Source: Candidatus Woesearchaeota archaeon
GTDB taxonomy: Archaea; Nanobdellota; Nanobdellia; SCGC-AAA011-G17; GW2011-AR18
DNA length: 6,266 nucleotides
Assembly: GCA_018303515.1 (NCBI GenBank)
Contig: JAGVXZ010000007.1
Coordinates: 1-6,266, forward strand
Direction: 5' to 3'
Under the pieces are notes generated by a model. It was given only the letters and a program-made list of their open reading frames with translations. It made no database searches and was not told the origin of the DNA. Each line of letters opens with the position of its first letter. The stretch's first letter is position 1. The translations under genes were made by a program, and so were the position numbers. This document shows, piece after piece, positions 1 to 4,953 of the stretch.

Positions 1-71
1 AATTAGTAGGTTAATATAATTTTCTTGAAAATTTCCGAAATATTTTCAGATTTATTTAATTATAGTAGTAA

Positions 72-770
72 TTATCCTATATAATTTGTTTCAGTGTTTC
101 TTGATCTTTGTTGCATCATAATCTCTTTTGATTTTTCCATATGTGTTCTGAGATTAGATTCAAAGACTTTTGCTGTTTCCAAGAGTGGTTTGAAATTCAC
201 TTTCATATTTTTATAAATATCTAACGCCTTTACAATTTTTGCAGCAGCTTCAGAATCTGGTAGGCCGGAATTAGTCTCCACAAATAAGCAAGTTATTGGA
301 AATTTATCTGCTTTTAGAAAAATAGCTGCTGTTACTCCCATAATTGCGCCTTCATTTATTCTTTCAAGTGGATCTATCTTTCTTTTTGGAATGTTTGAAT
401 AGTAAAATGTGTTCATTTTTTTCTGTTGTGTTCCTGTTCCTTCAAGTGTAATGATCTCTACTGCTTTGAGTTCTTTAGCCATTTTAAGAATTGTTTCTGC
501 CATTTCCCATTCAAATCCTGTGACTTCAGCAAGAGCTTGGATGATTATTAAATTATATTTTTTGTTATAATAAATACTTATTGGTTCAATAATTTCTCCT
601 TTATGGATTGCTGCAATTGGAAGAATTTTATTTGAATGGATAGAACCTATTTTTTCAACGGTTAAATGTTCAATCAGAAATTTTGTTGCAATCGTACTAA
701 CTAATCCAATGCTTGGAAACCCTTGAATAATTGTACATTCTTTGGGCTTTTTTGTTAGTTTGTAATCCAT
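72..770 (-). CDS. PAC2 family protein (putative proteasome assembly chaperone)
   Basis: The 232-aa product matches the archaeal PAC2 fold: an N-terminal GFPSIGLV loop (residues 17-24), a mid-protein segment with LEGTGTQ, and the family's C-terminal block GLPDSEAAAKIVKALD. A long charged helix closes the protein. Family members such as archaeal PbaB and eukaryotic PAC2/Pba2 help assemble or cap the 20S proteasome in the cytosol, so a chaperone role is likely but not shown. The C-terminus (NYIG) does not end in the hydrophobic-Tyr-X motif that many proteasome activators use to dock, so docking by that route is not supported. The ATG at 770 lies about 27 nt from a TATA element (791-803), consistent with a leaderless mRNA. 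It is the last of three minus-strand genes. Confident for the family, moderate for the role. Confidence 0.88.
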   Translation of the reverse strand: MDYKLTKKPKECTIIQGFPSIGLVSTIATKFLIEHLTVEKIGSIHSNKILPIAAIHKGEIIEPISIYYNKKYNLIIIQALAEVTGFEWEMAETILKMAKELKAVEIITLEGTGTQQKKMNTFYYSNIPKRKIDPLERINEGAIMGVTAAIFLKADKFPITCLFVETNSGLPDSEAAAKIVKALDIYKNMKVNFKPLLETAKVFESNLRTHMEKSKEIMMQQRSRNTETNYIG

Positions 771-790
771 TAAGTAAATTCTCTTTTTCT

Positions 791-803
791 TTTATTTAAA
801 TAG
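791..803 (-). promoter_or_regulatory. TATA element of the PAC2 gene
   Basis: On the minus strand this reads CTATTTAAATAAA, with its TTTAAA core centred near 797. That is about 27 nt upstream of the ATG at 770, the spacing expected when transcription starts at the start codon. It lies immediately beyond the stop codon of the neighbouring hypothetical gene (805), so the PAC2 gene need not depend on read-through. Confidence 0.6.
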
Positions 804-804
804 T

Positions 805-1290
805 TTATGTTTGATATAATGCAATAAATGATTTAAACTCTGAAACTAGTTCCTGCATTGTTTTGAATAATAAAATTTTATTCTCTTCTACTTTTTCTCC
901 AATTATAAACTTCTCATAGAAACTTTTTATAATACCTTTGTATTCATCTTTTGGATTTGTAATTTGCCAAGCGTCAAATCTAACTTCTATTGTGCAATTT
1001 GAAAGTTTTATTTTTTTACCATCTCTTTCAACTTCATTATCGTTTACACCTACAATATAAATTATTATTTTTGATTCCCAGTTTATATATGGATGCTTAC
1101 TCTGAGTTGCTGTCCAACTGATTTCAATATCTTGACCAGAAGATTTTATTCTTTGTTTATAAAAATCTTCTTTAACAGAAAAATCTTCACCTTCAAGCCA
1201 TTCCATTATTTTATTATACATCCTATTGAGATCAAGTGAACCTTTGAATTTTATTTTTGCACCTTTGTATATGTCTACTTTTTCTACCAT
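805..1290 (-). CDS. Hypothetical protein, paralogue of the next gene upstream
   Basis: A 161-aa soluble, charged protein with no signal peptide, membrane segment or catalytic motif that I recognise. Its order is: an N-terminal strand (KAKIKF-like, residues 9-16), a helix (LNRMYNKIMEWLEGEDF, 21-37), several beta-strands including ISWTA (57-61) and IIIYIVGV (75-82), a strand with IEVRFDAWQ (101-109), then two C-terminal helices (IIKSFYEKFI, 120-129; LVSEFKSFIALY, 148-159). The same order appears in the 160-aa protein encoded at 1333-1815, so the two look like diverged tandem duplicates. The overall look (LY/MY helix, aromatic and acidic strands, FYEKF helix) resembles an uncharacterised small-protein family I associate with DPANN archaea; that link is from memory. 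A TATA-like element near 1313-1325 supports the ATG at 1290. Function unknown. Confidence 0.8.
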   Translation of the reverse strand: MVEKVDIYKGAKIKFKGSLDLNRMYNKIMEWLEGEDFSVKEDFYKQRIKSSGQDIEISWTATQSKHPYINWESKIIIYIVGVNDNEVERDGKKIKLSNCTIEVRFDAWQITNPKDEYKGIIKSFYEKFIIGEKVEENKILLFKTMQELVSEFKSFIALYQT

Positions 1291-1312
1291 TTTTAACTTT
1301 TACTTTAGAAAA

Positions 1313-1326
1313 TCATATTAATAAAT
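1313..1326 (-). promoter_or_regulatory. TATA-like element of the 805-1290 gene
   Basis: The minus strand reads ATTTATTAATATGA, centred about 27-30 nt before the ATG at 1290. This fits the leaderless pattern of the neighbouring genes. The element is less canonical than the others and lies in the 42-nt gap after the upstream gene, so it is a moderate call. Confidence 0.45.
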
Positions 1327-1332
1327 GTTTTC

Positions 1333-1815
1333 TTAATATAAATTGAGATCTTCTTTGAGTTTTTTGTAAATTATTCCTACATCTTTAAATGTGGGAACCA
1401 TATATTTTTGTTTAATCTCTTCCTTTTTTAGATATTTGGTATAGATCTTAAATAAAAATCTTTTTAGTCCTGACTTATTCCAATCATCATTATAATCTAA
1501 ATTTACTTCACCTTCAATTAAAATATTAATATTTCCTTCATCTAATTTTCTGTTGTCTTTTTTTATTTTATTTATATCTTCTAACTTTACAGTTATTGTT
1601 AATTTTGTTTTTGCAAAACTATCACGGGATTTAAAACCTAGAATTATAAATCTTGTTTCATCGCCATACTGTGTGGGCTTGAATCTTTGTTCTTTTTCTG
1701 CATAAATGAAACCCTGGTTTGAAATTTCTTCAATTATACTTTTATATAATTTTTCTGCTTCAAAAATTGTTTTTTTCTTATTAATTAGTTTCTTGCCCGC
1801 TTTTCTTATTTCCAT
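1333..1815 (-). CDS. Hypothetical protein, divergent from nop5
   Basis: A 160-aa lysine-rich soluble protein without a recognised motif. A basic N-terminus (residues 1-17) precedes a helix (KLYKSIIEEISNQGF, 22-36). Strands follow (RFIILGFK, 55-62; KLTITVKL, 71-78; INILIEGEVNL, 96-106), then an acidic turn (DYNDDW, 107-112), the helix LKRFLFKIYTKYL (117-129) and a final helix (IIYKKLKEDLNLY, 148-160). It can be aligned end to end with the 161-aa product of 805-1290: Y-x-x-I helix followed by G/D-F, K-x-x-I-x-V strand, a strand then D and W, a helix with FxxKIYxKY versus FYEKF, and FK before the last helix. Identity is low. The ATG at 1815 is 26 nt from the symmetric TATA element shared with nop5. 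Coding DNA here is very AT-rich (about 20% G+C in lines I counted at 1501-1620). Function unknown. Confidence 0.8.
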   Translation of the reverse strand: MEIRKAGKKLINKKKTIFEAEKLYKSIIEEISNQGFIYAEKEQRFKPTQYGDETRFIILGFKSRDSFAKTKLTITVKLEDINKIKKDNRKLDEGNINILIEGEVNLDYNDDWNKSGLKRFLFKIYTKYLKKEEIKQKYMVPTFKDVGIIYKKLKEDLNLY

Positions 1816-1835
1816 ACTTCTTTTTATTTCGAAGA

Positions 1836-1851
1836 CTTTTTAAGCTTTTTT
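1836..1851. promoter_or_regulatory. Symmetric TATA element between divergent genes
   Basis: The plus strand reads CTTTTTAAGCTTTTTT and the minus strand AAAAAAGCTTAAAAAG. The palindromic TTAA core is centred at 1841.5. It is 26.5 nt from the minus-strand ATG at 1815 and 25.5 nt from the plus-strand ATG at 1867, the usual archaeal TATA-to-start distance in both directions. No second TATA-like element is needed for either gene, so one TBP site may serve both. The spacing also argues that Nop5 starts at ATG 1867 rather than GTG 1855. Confidence 0.65.
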
Positions 1852-1866
1852 GTAGTGGAATTGATA

Positions 1867-2508
1867 ATGGTTAATTTGAAAGAATTAAATATGAAATTAA
1901 CTAAAGAGGATATTGCTAAATCAACTACCCTTGATAAAATCCTTGTTCAAGCATTGCATTCTTTAGATGAACTTGATATTGTTATAAGAAGATTATCTGT
2001 TTCTTTAAAAGAATGGTATTCTTATTATAATCCTCTTGTTTTAAAACTTGCTGAACCAGAATTATTAATTAAAGCTATAGAAAAGAAAGAAAGTGGTGAA
2101 ATGGGTGCACAGTTTAGTAAAAAAGATTTGGAGGCATGTTTAAAATACTCTTTACAAATTAAATTACTTATTGATTTGAGAAAACAACATTTTGAATATT
2201 TAACAGGTTTAATGAGTGAAGTGTGTCCAAATATTCTTAAAGTTTCTGGAGTTTATGTTGGTGCTAAGTTGATCGCTATTGCAGGATCTTTAAAATCACT
2301 TGCTGTGATGAGGTCACCAACTGTACAAGTTCTTGGTGCTGAAAAAGCATTGTTTAGGCATTTAAAGAATAAATCAAGACCTCCAAAGTTTGGTGTTATT
2401 TATATGCACCCTTTAATATCAAATTCAAAAGAGAAAGCTAAGATTGCAAGGAAACTTGCCTCTGAAATTGTAATTGCTGCAAGGAAGGATTTTTATAAAA
2501 ATGGATGA
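1867..2508 (+). CDS. nop5: Minimal Nop5/Nop56/58-family protein (C/D box RNP core, NOP domain)
   Basis: The 213-aa product is the scaffold of archaeal C/D box RNPs, joining L7Ae-bound guide RNA to fibrillarin. It begins directly in the coiled-coil region (LTKEDIAKSTTLDKILVQAL, then LDELDIVIRRLSVSLKEWY) and continues into a clear NOP domain: GVYVGAKLIAIAGSL, SPTVQVLGAEKALFRHLKN and RPPKFGVIYMHPLIS at about residues 128-185. Usual archaeal Nop5 is about 350-400 aa. The roughly 110-aa N-terminal domain that docks fibrillarin is absent here, and the protein also stops soon after the NOP domain, without the usual charged tail. ATG 1867 was chosen over the in-frame GTG at 1855 because it is about 26 nt from the TATA element. 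No lost N-terminal domain lies upstream, since that DNA codes for a gene on the other strand. It overlaps fibrillarin by 8 nt. Confidence 0.9.
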   Translation: MVNLKELNMKLTKEDIAKSTTLDKILVQALHSLDELDIVIRRLSVSLKEWYSYYNPLVLKLAEPELLIKAIEKKESGEMGAQFSKKDLEACLKYSLQIKLLIDLRKQHFEYLTGLMSEVCPNILKVSGVYVGAKLIAIAGSLKSLAVMRSPTVQVLGAEKALFRHLKNKSRPPKFGVIYMHPLISNSKEKAKIARKLASEIVIAARKDFYKNG

Positions 2509-3157
2509 AACAAAATATCCCGGAATTTATGAAAATTGGTTTGGAAAGAAGAAATTTCTTTTTACAAAAAGTTTAGATGGAAAAATCTTCTTTGGAGAAA
2601 AATTAATTGAGGGTTATAGGGAATTGGATCCAACCAGATCAAAATTGGGTGCAGCAGTAATAAAAAAAATAAGTTCTATAGGTTTAAAAGAAAATAATTT
2701 AGTTTTATATCTTGGTGCAAGTCATGGTTATACTGCATCGTTTGTTTCTGATATTGTTGGAAAGAGAGGAATTGTTTATTGTGTTGATTTTTCTCCACGT
2801 GTGGTGATGCAATTAGTTTTTGTTTGTGAAGAAAGAGAGAATATGATCCCCATTTTAGCTGATGCAAGAAAACCATTATCCTATCAAAATAGAGTTACAA
2901 AAGTAGATTTTGTTTATTGTGATGTTGCTCAAAGAGAGCAAGTTGATTTGTTTTTGAAAAATGTAAAAATGTTTTTAAAACCAAAAAGTTATTGTATGCT
3001 TGCACTTAAAGCAAGGTCTATTGATGCAGTTAAAAATCCAAGAAAGATATATGAGGTTGTAAAGAAAGAGCTTAGTGCTGAACTGAGGGTTCTTAGTGTT
3101 GTAGAACTTGATCCTCTTGAAAAGGATCATTGTGTATTTTTATGTCAATATAAGTAA
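2501..3157 (+). CDS. flpA: Fibrillarin-like rRNA/tRNA 2'-O-methyltransferase
   Basis: The 218-aa product is the SAM-dependent methyltransferase of C/D box RNPs, which 2'-O-methylates RNA at guide-selected sites. All family hallmarks are present. The SAM loop is LYLGASHGYTASFVSD (69-84), with GASHG where GAASG is more usual. The adenosine-binding acidic residue lies in VDFSPRV (D96), followed by DARKP (121-125). The catalytic tetrad is K48 (DPTRSKLGAA), D141 (VYCDVAQ), K170 (ALKARSID) and H210 (EKDHCVF). Length is normal for an archaeal homologue. I start it at ATG 2501, inside the nop5 stop region (ATGGATGA, 8-nt overlap), not at an in-frame TTG at 2474. A weak purine stretch, AAGGAAGGA at 2481-2489, may act as a ribosome binding site, or reinitiation may couple translation to nop5. 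It forms an operon with nop5. Confidence 0.95.
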   Translation: MDETKYPGIYENWFGKKKFLFTKSLDGKIFFGEKLIEGYRELDPTRSKLGAAVIKKISSIGLKENNLVLYLGASHGYTASFVSDIVGKRGIVYCVDFSPRVVMQLVFVCEERENMIPILADARKPLSYQNRVTKVDFVYCDVAQREQVDLFLKNVKMFLKPKSYCMLALKARSIDAVKNPRKIYEVVKKELSAELRVLSVVELDPLEKDHCVFLCQYK

Positions 3158-3185
3158 ATTGGCTTTAATCCTTAGTTTTACGAAA

Positions 3186-3197
3186 GTTTTAAAAGTT
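3186..3197 (+). promoter_or_regulatory. TATA element of the 75-aa RAM gene
   Basis: GTTTTAAAAGTT, with TTTTAAAA centred at 3190.5, lies about 28 nt before ATG 3219. It implies a leaderless transcript that is separate from nop5-flpA, which ends 61 nt before the gene. Confidence 0.6.
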
Positions 3198-3218
3198 TAG
3201 GGTACTTCCTTTTTTAAG

Positions 3219-3446
3219 ATGATAAGTTATTTATTAATAAGTCTTGCTGGTGAAAAACCAGCTATGGTTGCACAGGAATTGTTAAAGTTAGAATCGGTTG
3301 AAAATGTCCATGTGGTATATGGTGATTGTGATTTAATTGTTCATGCCTTTACAGAAAATTTAATTGATCTGAGAGAATCTGTGCTTACTAATGTGGTTAA
3401 TTTGAAAGGGGTAAAAAGAGTTAGTACTCTAATTGTTGCAGAATGA
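3219..3446 (+). CDS. Free-standing Lrp/AsnC ligand-binding (RAM) domain protein
   Basis: A 75-aa protein equal to one complete RAM domain (beta-alpha-beta-beta-alpha-beta). Strand 1 is ISYLLISLA (2-10), helix 1 is AMVAQELLKL (15-24), strands 2-3 are VENVHVVYGDCDLIVHAFT (27-45) with the characteristic YG-D turn at 34-36, helix 2 follows (LIDLRESVLTNVVNL, 48-62), and strand 4 is GVKRVSTLIVA (64-74). The domain normally follows a helix-turn-helix in Lrp/AsnC regulators, where it forms dimers and octamers and binds amino acids. Here there is no DNA-binding part. Such stand-alone domains are known in archaea and bacteria and may act as metabolite sensors or partners of full-length Lrp proteins. 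It lies 46 nt upstream of the kinase gene on the same strand. Family confident; ligand unknown. Confidence 0.9.
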   Translation: MISYLLISLAGEKPAMVAQELLKLESVENVHVVYGDCDLIVHAFTENLIDLRESVLTNVVNLKGVKRVSTLIVAE

Positions 3447-3448
3447 AA

Positions 3449-3486
3449 TGGTTGTATTTTAAAAGAGGTTAAATTGCTTGGTTGTA
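3449..3486 (+). promoter_or_regulatory. Kinase promoter: TATA element flanked by direct repeat TGGTTGTA
   Basis: GTATTTTAAAAGAGG carries TTTTAAAA at 3457-3464, centred 32-33 nt before ATG 3493. Unlike its neighbours this gene would have a leader of about 5-6 nt. The 8-mer TGGTTGTA occurs at 3449-3456, directly before the TATA, and again at 3479-3486, near the predicted transcription start, exactly 30 bp apart (about three helical turns). The TATA is the supported part; the repeat may be an operator or chance. Confidence 0.45.
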
Positions 3487-3492
3487 AATTAG

Positions 3493-4419
3493 ATGGGAAA
3501 TGAAGGAATAATTTTGGCGAAGAGAAGTTTAGAGGATGTTTTAAGGACTGATAGTAGTCTCACTAGTTTGTTAGGTGGTGTACGTAGATCTATGGAAAGT
3601 GTAGGGAAGAGATTTAAGAGATATGAAATTGAGAAGTTAGGTGAAAAAGTAATTAATTCTGCATTTGATCATAAACACCTTTTCGGTGCAACAATAATTT
3701 CTATAGATGGATTGAAAGCTTCTGGTAAATCTACATTAAGAAAAAAATTACAGTCTGATCTTGAGAACATTGGTATTAAGACTTATTTCTTTAAGGAATC
3801 ACATCATGCTGATCATGATGCTAAAAAAAAATGGACTGAATTTAGGAGAAATTATGGTTATGGTGGAGATCCTTTAGAATCTGTAGCACTTGTTTCGGAG
3901 GTAAGAGTATCTGCATTTGCTCGTCCAGAGGTTCAATCTCATTTTCAGGATTCTCGTACGGTTGTACTTTATGAAAGGACTTACATTTATACTCTTGCTT
4001 GTGCATTAGCGAGTGCTTTGACTGAGTATAATCTTGACAGGCCAGATATATATCCCTTTATGGATGAAATTCTAGACAGGATGAATGGTACTTATGTTAT
4101 TCCTGATTTGTCTTTATTATTACAGGTGGGTTATAAAACTATGAGCAGGAGAGTTAGAGGAAGAGAAAAAAATATTGGACGTGAGGAACCAATGCCTTTG
4201 CCTCCAAGAAATGTTGGAAGAGCATTATTTCAGTTAGGTGAAAATTCTTCTTTTGGAGAAGGAACGATTTTACCAAATATAGTTAGAATAGAAACAGGTG
4301 ATAAAGTACAATGGTCTGATAGTGCTAGATGTGCATTTTTTGAACTTGTGTATGACAGAGCAAAGTCTGAAGTATATAATAAATTAAGAGAGAAGGGTTT
4401 CCCTATTGATGATAAATAA
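3493..4419 (+). CDS. P-loop kinase of the thymidylate/deoxynucleoside kinase type
   Basis: A 308-aa protein with a Walker A motif GLKASGKST (73-81), after the strand TIISIDG. An ER motif in VVLYERTYIYT (161-162) sits where thymidylate and deoxynucleoside kinases carry DR/ER, and PDLSLLLQVGYKTMSRRVRGRE (204-225) matches the family's PDL-strand and arginine-rich lid. The likely activity is ATP-dependent phosphorylation of a nucleoside, a nucleotide or a related small molecule. The substrate cannot be told from sequence. Two things are unusual. A helical N-terminal extension of about 65 residues precedes the P-loop, and the protein is about 100 residues longer than typical thymidylate kinase (about 200-215 aa). 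Its G+C is visibly higher (about 30-43% in lines counted) than that of the hypothetical genes at the left. An in-frame TAG directly precedes the ATG, which fixes the start among ATGs. Its 3' end overlaps the convergent RAM gene by 17 nt. Confidence 0.78.
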   Translation: MGNEGIILAKRSLEDVLRTDSSLTSLLGGVRRSMESVGKRFKRYEIEKLGEKVINSAFDHKHLFGATIISIDGLKASGKSTLRKKLQSDLENIGIKTYFFKESHHADHDAKKKWTEFRRNYGYGGDPLESVALVSEVRVSAFARPEVQSHFQDSRTVVLYERTYIYTLACALASALTEYNLDRPDIYPFMDEILDRMNGTYVIPDLSLLLQVGYKTMSRRVRGREKNIGREEPMPLPPRNVGRALFQLGENSSFGEGTILPNIVRIETGDKVQWSDSARCAFFELVYDRAKSEVYNKLREKGFPIDDK

Positions 4420-4705
4420 AACCATCTTTTGAGGTTTTATCAGTGTGATGTGTTTTGTGAATTACAATATATGTTCTAATATAATTTATGCCTTGAATTG
4501 ATTTTATTTTTTGTATTATTTGGTTTGCATCTTTTTCATTAATTGATTTTATTTTCACAAGAATATCATATTCACCATAAACTTCATGTACCTTGTTAAT
4601 CTTTTGTCTTATTTTTTCTTCTTCATCTTTATCAATCTCTTTAATTTTTTGAATGATCTCTTTTATCCGTTTTTGCTCTACAGACATAAGAATAAATGTT
4701 AACAT
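4403..4705 (-). CDS. Second free-standing Lrp/AsnC-type RAM domain protein
   Basis: A 100-aa protein with RAM order: strand 1 MLTFILMSV (1-9), helix 1 (RIKEIIQKIKEI, 13-24), a charged lysine/glutamate segment longer than in the 75-aa RAM protein, strands 2-3 VHEVYGEYDILVKIKS (39-54) with the YG-E turn at 43-45, helix 2 (KDANQIIQKIKSI, 58-70), strand 4 INYIRTYIVIH (73-83), then a 17-residue hydrophilic tail. No helix-turn-helix is present. The ATG at 4705 is preferred over the one at 4687 because the shorter form would lose strand 1 and because a TATA element lies 26 nt before 4705. It is divergent from the small membrane protein gene and its tail overlaps the kinase stop codon. It is probably an oligomeric small-molecule sensor or a partner of other Lrp-type proteins; ligand unknown. 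Confidence 0.8.
   Translation of the reverse strand: MLTFILMSVEQKRIKEIIQKIKEIDKDEEEKIRQKINKVHEVYGEYDILVKIKSINEKDANQIIQKIKSIQGINYIRTYIVIHKTHHTDKTSKDGFIYHQ
4416..4440. terminator. Inverted repeat at the kinase/RAM convergent ends
   Basis: ATAAAACC (4416-4423) and GGTTTTAT (4433-4440) form a perfect 8-bp inverted repeat with a 9-nt loop, starting at the kinase stop codon. On the plus strand, T-rich stretches in the loop (TCTTTTGA) and in the right arm follow the stop. It could end kinase transcription, but it lies within the coding sequence of the convergent RAM gene. Archaeal termination relies mainly on U-tracts, so this is tentative. Confidence 0.35.
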
Positions 4706-4725
4706 GATTCTTAGAAGGTGTAAAA

Positions 4726-4738
4726 AGTTTATATACTT
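4726..4738 (-). promoter_or_regulatory. TATA element of the 100-aa RAM gene
   Basis: The minus strand reads AGTATATAAACTT, centred near 4731. That is 26 nt before ATG 4705 and implies a leaderless transcript. It is one of two divergent promoters in the 77-nt gap 4706-4782. Confidence 0.62.
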
Positions 4739-4747
4739 TATTGTTCA

Positions 4748-4761
4748 TAAATATTTATAAG
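4748..4761 (+). promoter_or_regulatory. TATA element of the 56-aa membrane protein gene
   Basis: TAAATATTTATAAG contains TTTATAA at 4754-4760, centred at 4757, exactly 26 nt before ATG 4783. This is the best evidence, besides its composition, that the small gene is real. It is separated by only about 10 nt from the divergent RAM promoter. Confidence 0.6.
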
Positions 4762-4782
4762 TGAGATTTATAGCTTCTTTTT

Positions 4783-4953
4783 ATGGTTTTAGAGAATTTG
4801 CTTAAAATAGTGTTTGGATTGTTTTTGATTGTTTTAGGGCTTTATGGATTAGTTAACTGGTGGGGAAGTTTTTTGATTTTAATTAAAGGGAGTATACCTA
4901 TTTTTGTTCTCTTTCTTGGAATTTTATTTGTAATTCTTGGATTTGAGAAATAG
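4783..4953 (+). CDS. Small two-helix membrane protein (56 aa)
   Basis: This short gene runs ATG to TAG and encodes 56 residues. Helix 1 spans about 8-24 (KIVFGLFLIVLGLYGLV), then comes a short loop with NWWGS (25-29), an amphipathic or re-entrant stretch ending in LIKGS (33-37), a proline (39), and helix 2 at 40-54 (IFVLFLGILFVILGF), ending FEK. The strongly hydrophobic composition, the glycine pattern (FLGILFVILGF) and the tryptophan pair at the interface are typical of real small membrane proteins, and a leaderless-type TATA lies 26 nt upstream. Small proteins with W-x(n)-KG-x-P patterns occur in DPANN genomes as far as I recall, with no known function. It sits 99 nt upstream of the M50 protease gene on the same strand, so a link (substrate, cofactor or co-regulated neighbour) is possible but unproven. 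Confidence 0.72.
   Translation: MVLENLLKIVFGLFLIVLGLYGLVNWWGSFLILIKGSIPIFVLFLGILFVILGFEK

Noticed and set aside
26..48. Hairpin TGAAAAT/ATTTTCA downstream of the PAC2 gene, as a terminator
   Set aside because: The stem is almost all A-T, and on the minus strand it is followed by A-rich rather than U-rich sequence; it is within chance expectation for this composition. Nothing else is supported in positions 1-71.
1479..1495. C-box-like ATGATGA on the minus strand, considered as a C/D guide RNA near the nop5-fibrillarin operon
   Set aside because: No matching CUGA D box at proper distance; the match falls in coding sequence for the YNDDW region. Other TGATGA matches (4406, 5478) are likewise coding without a D box.
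1855..1866. GTG start giving a four-residue longer Nop5
   Set aside because: It would begin only about 14 nt after the TATA core, too close for transcription to include it; ATG 1867 fits the usual spacing.
2474..2500. TTG start giving a nine-residue longer fibrillarin
   Set aside because: The extra residues only restate DNA inside nop5. ATG 2501 gives the expected length and an ATGGATGA-type overlap.
2676..2876. A 66-codon open frame on the minus strand
   Set aside because: It lies wholly inside the well-supported fibrillarin gene on the other strand, has no promoter and resembles no protein; it is a shadow of coding sequence.
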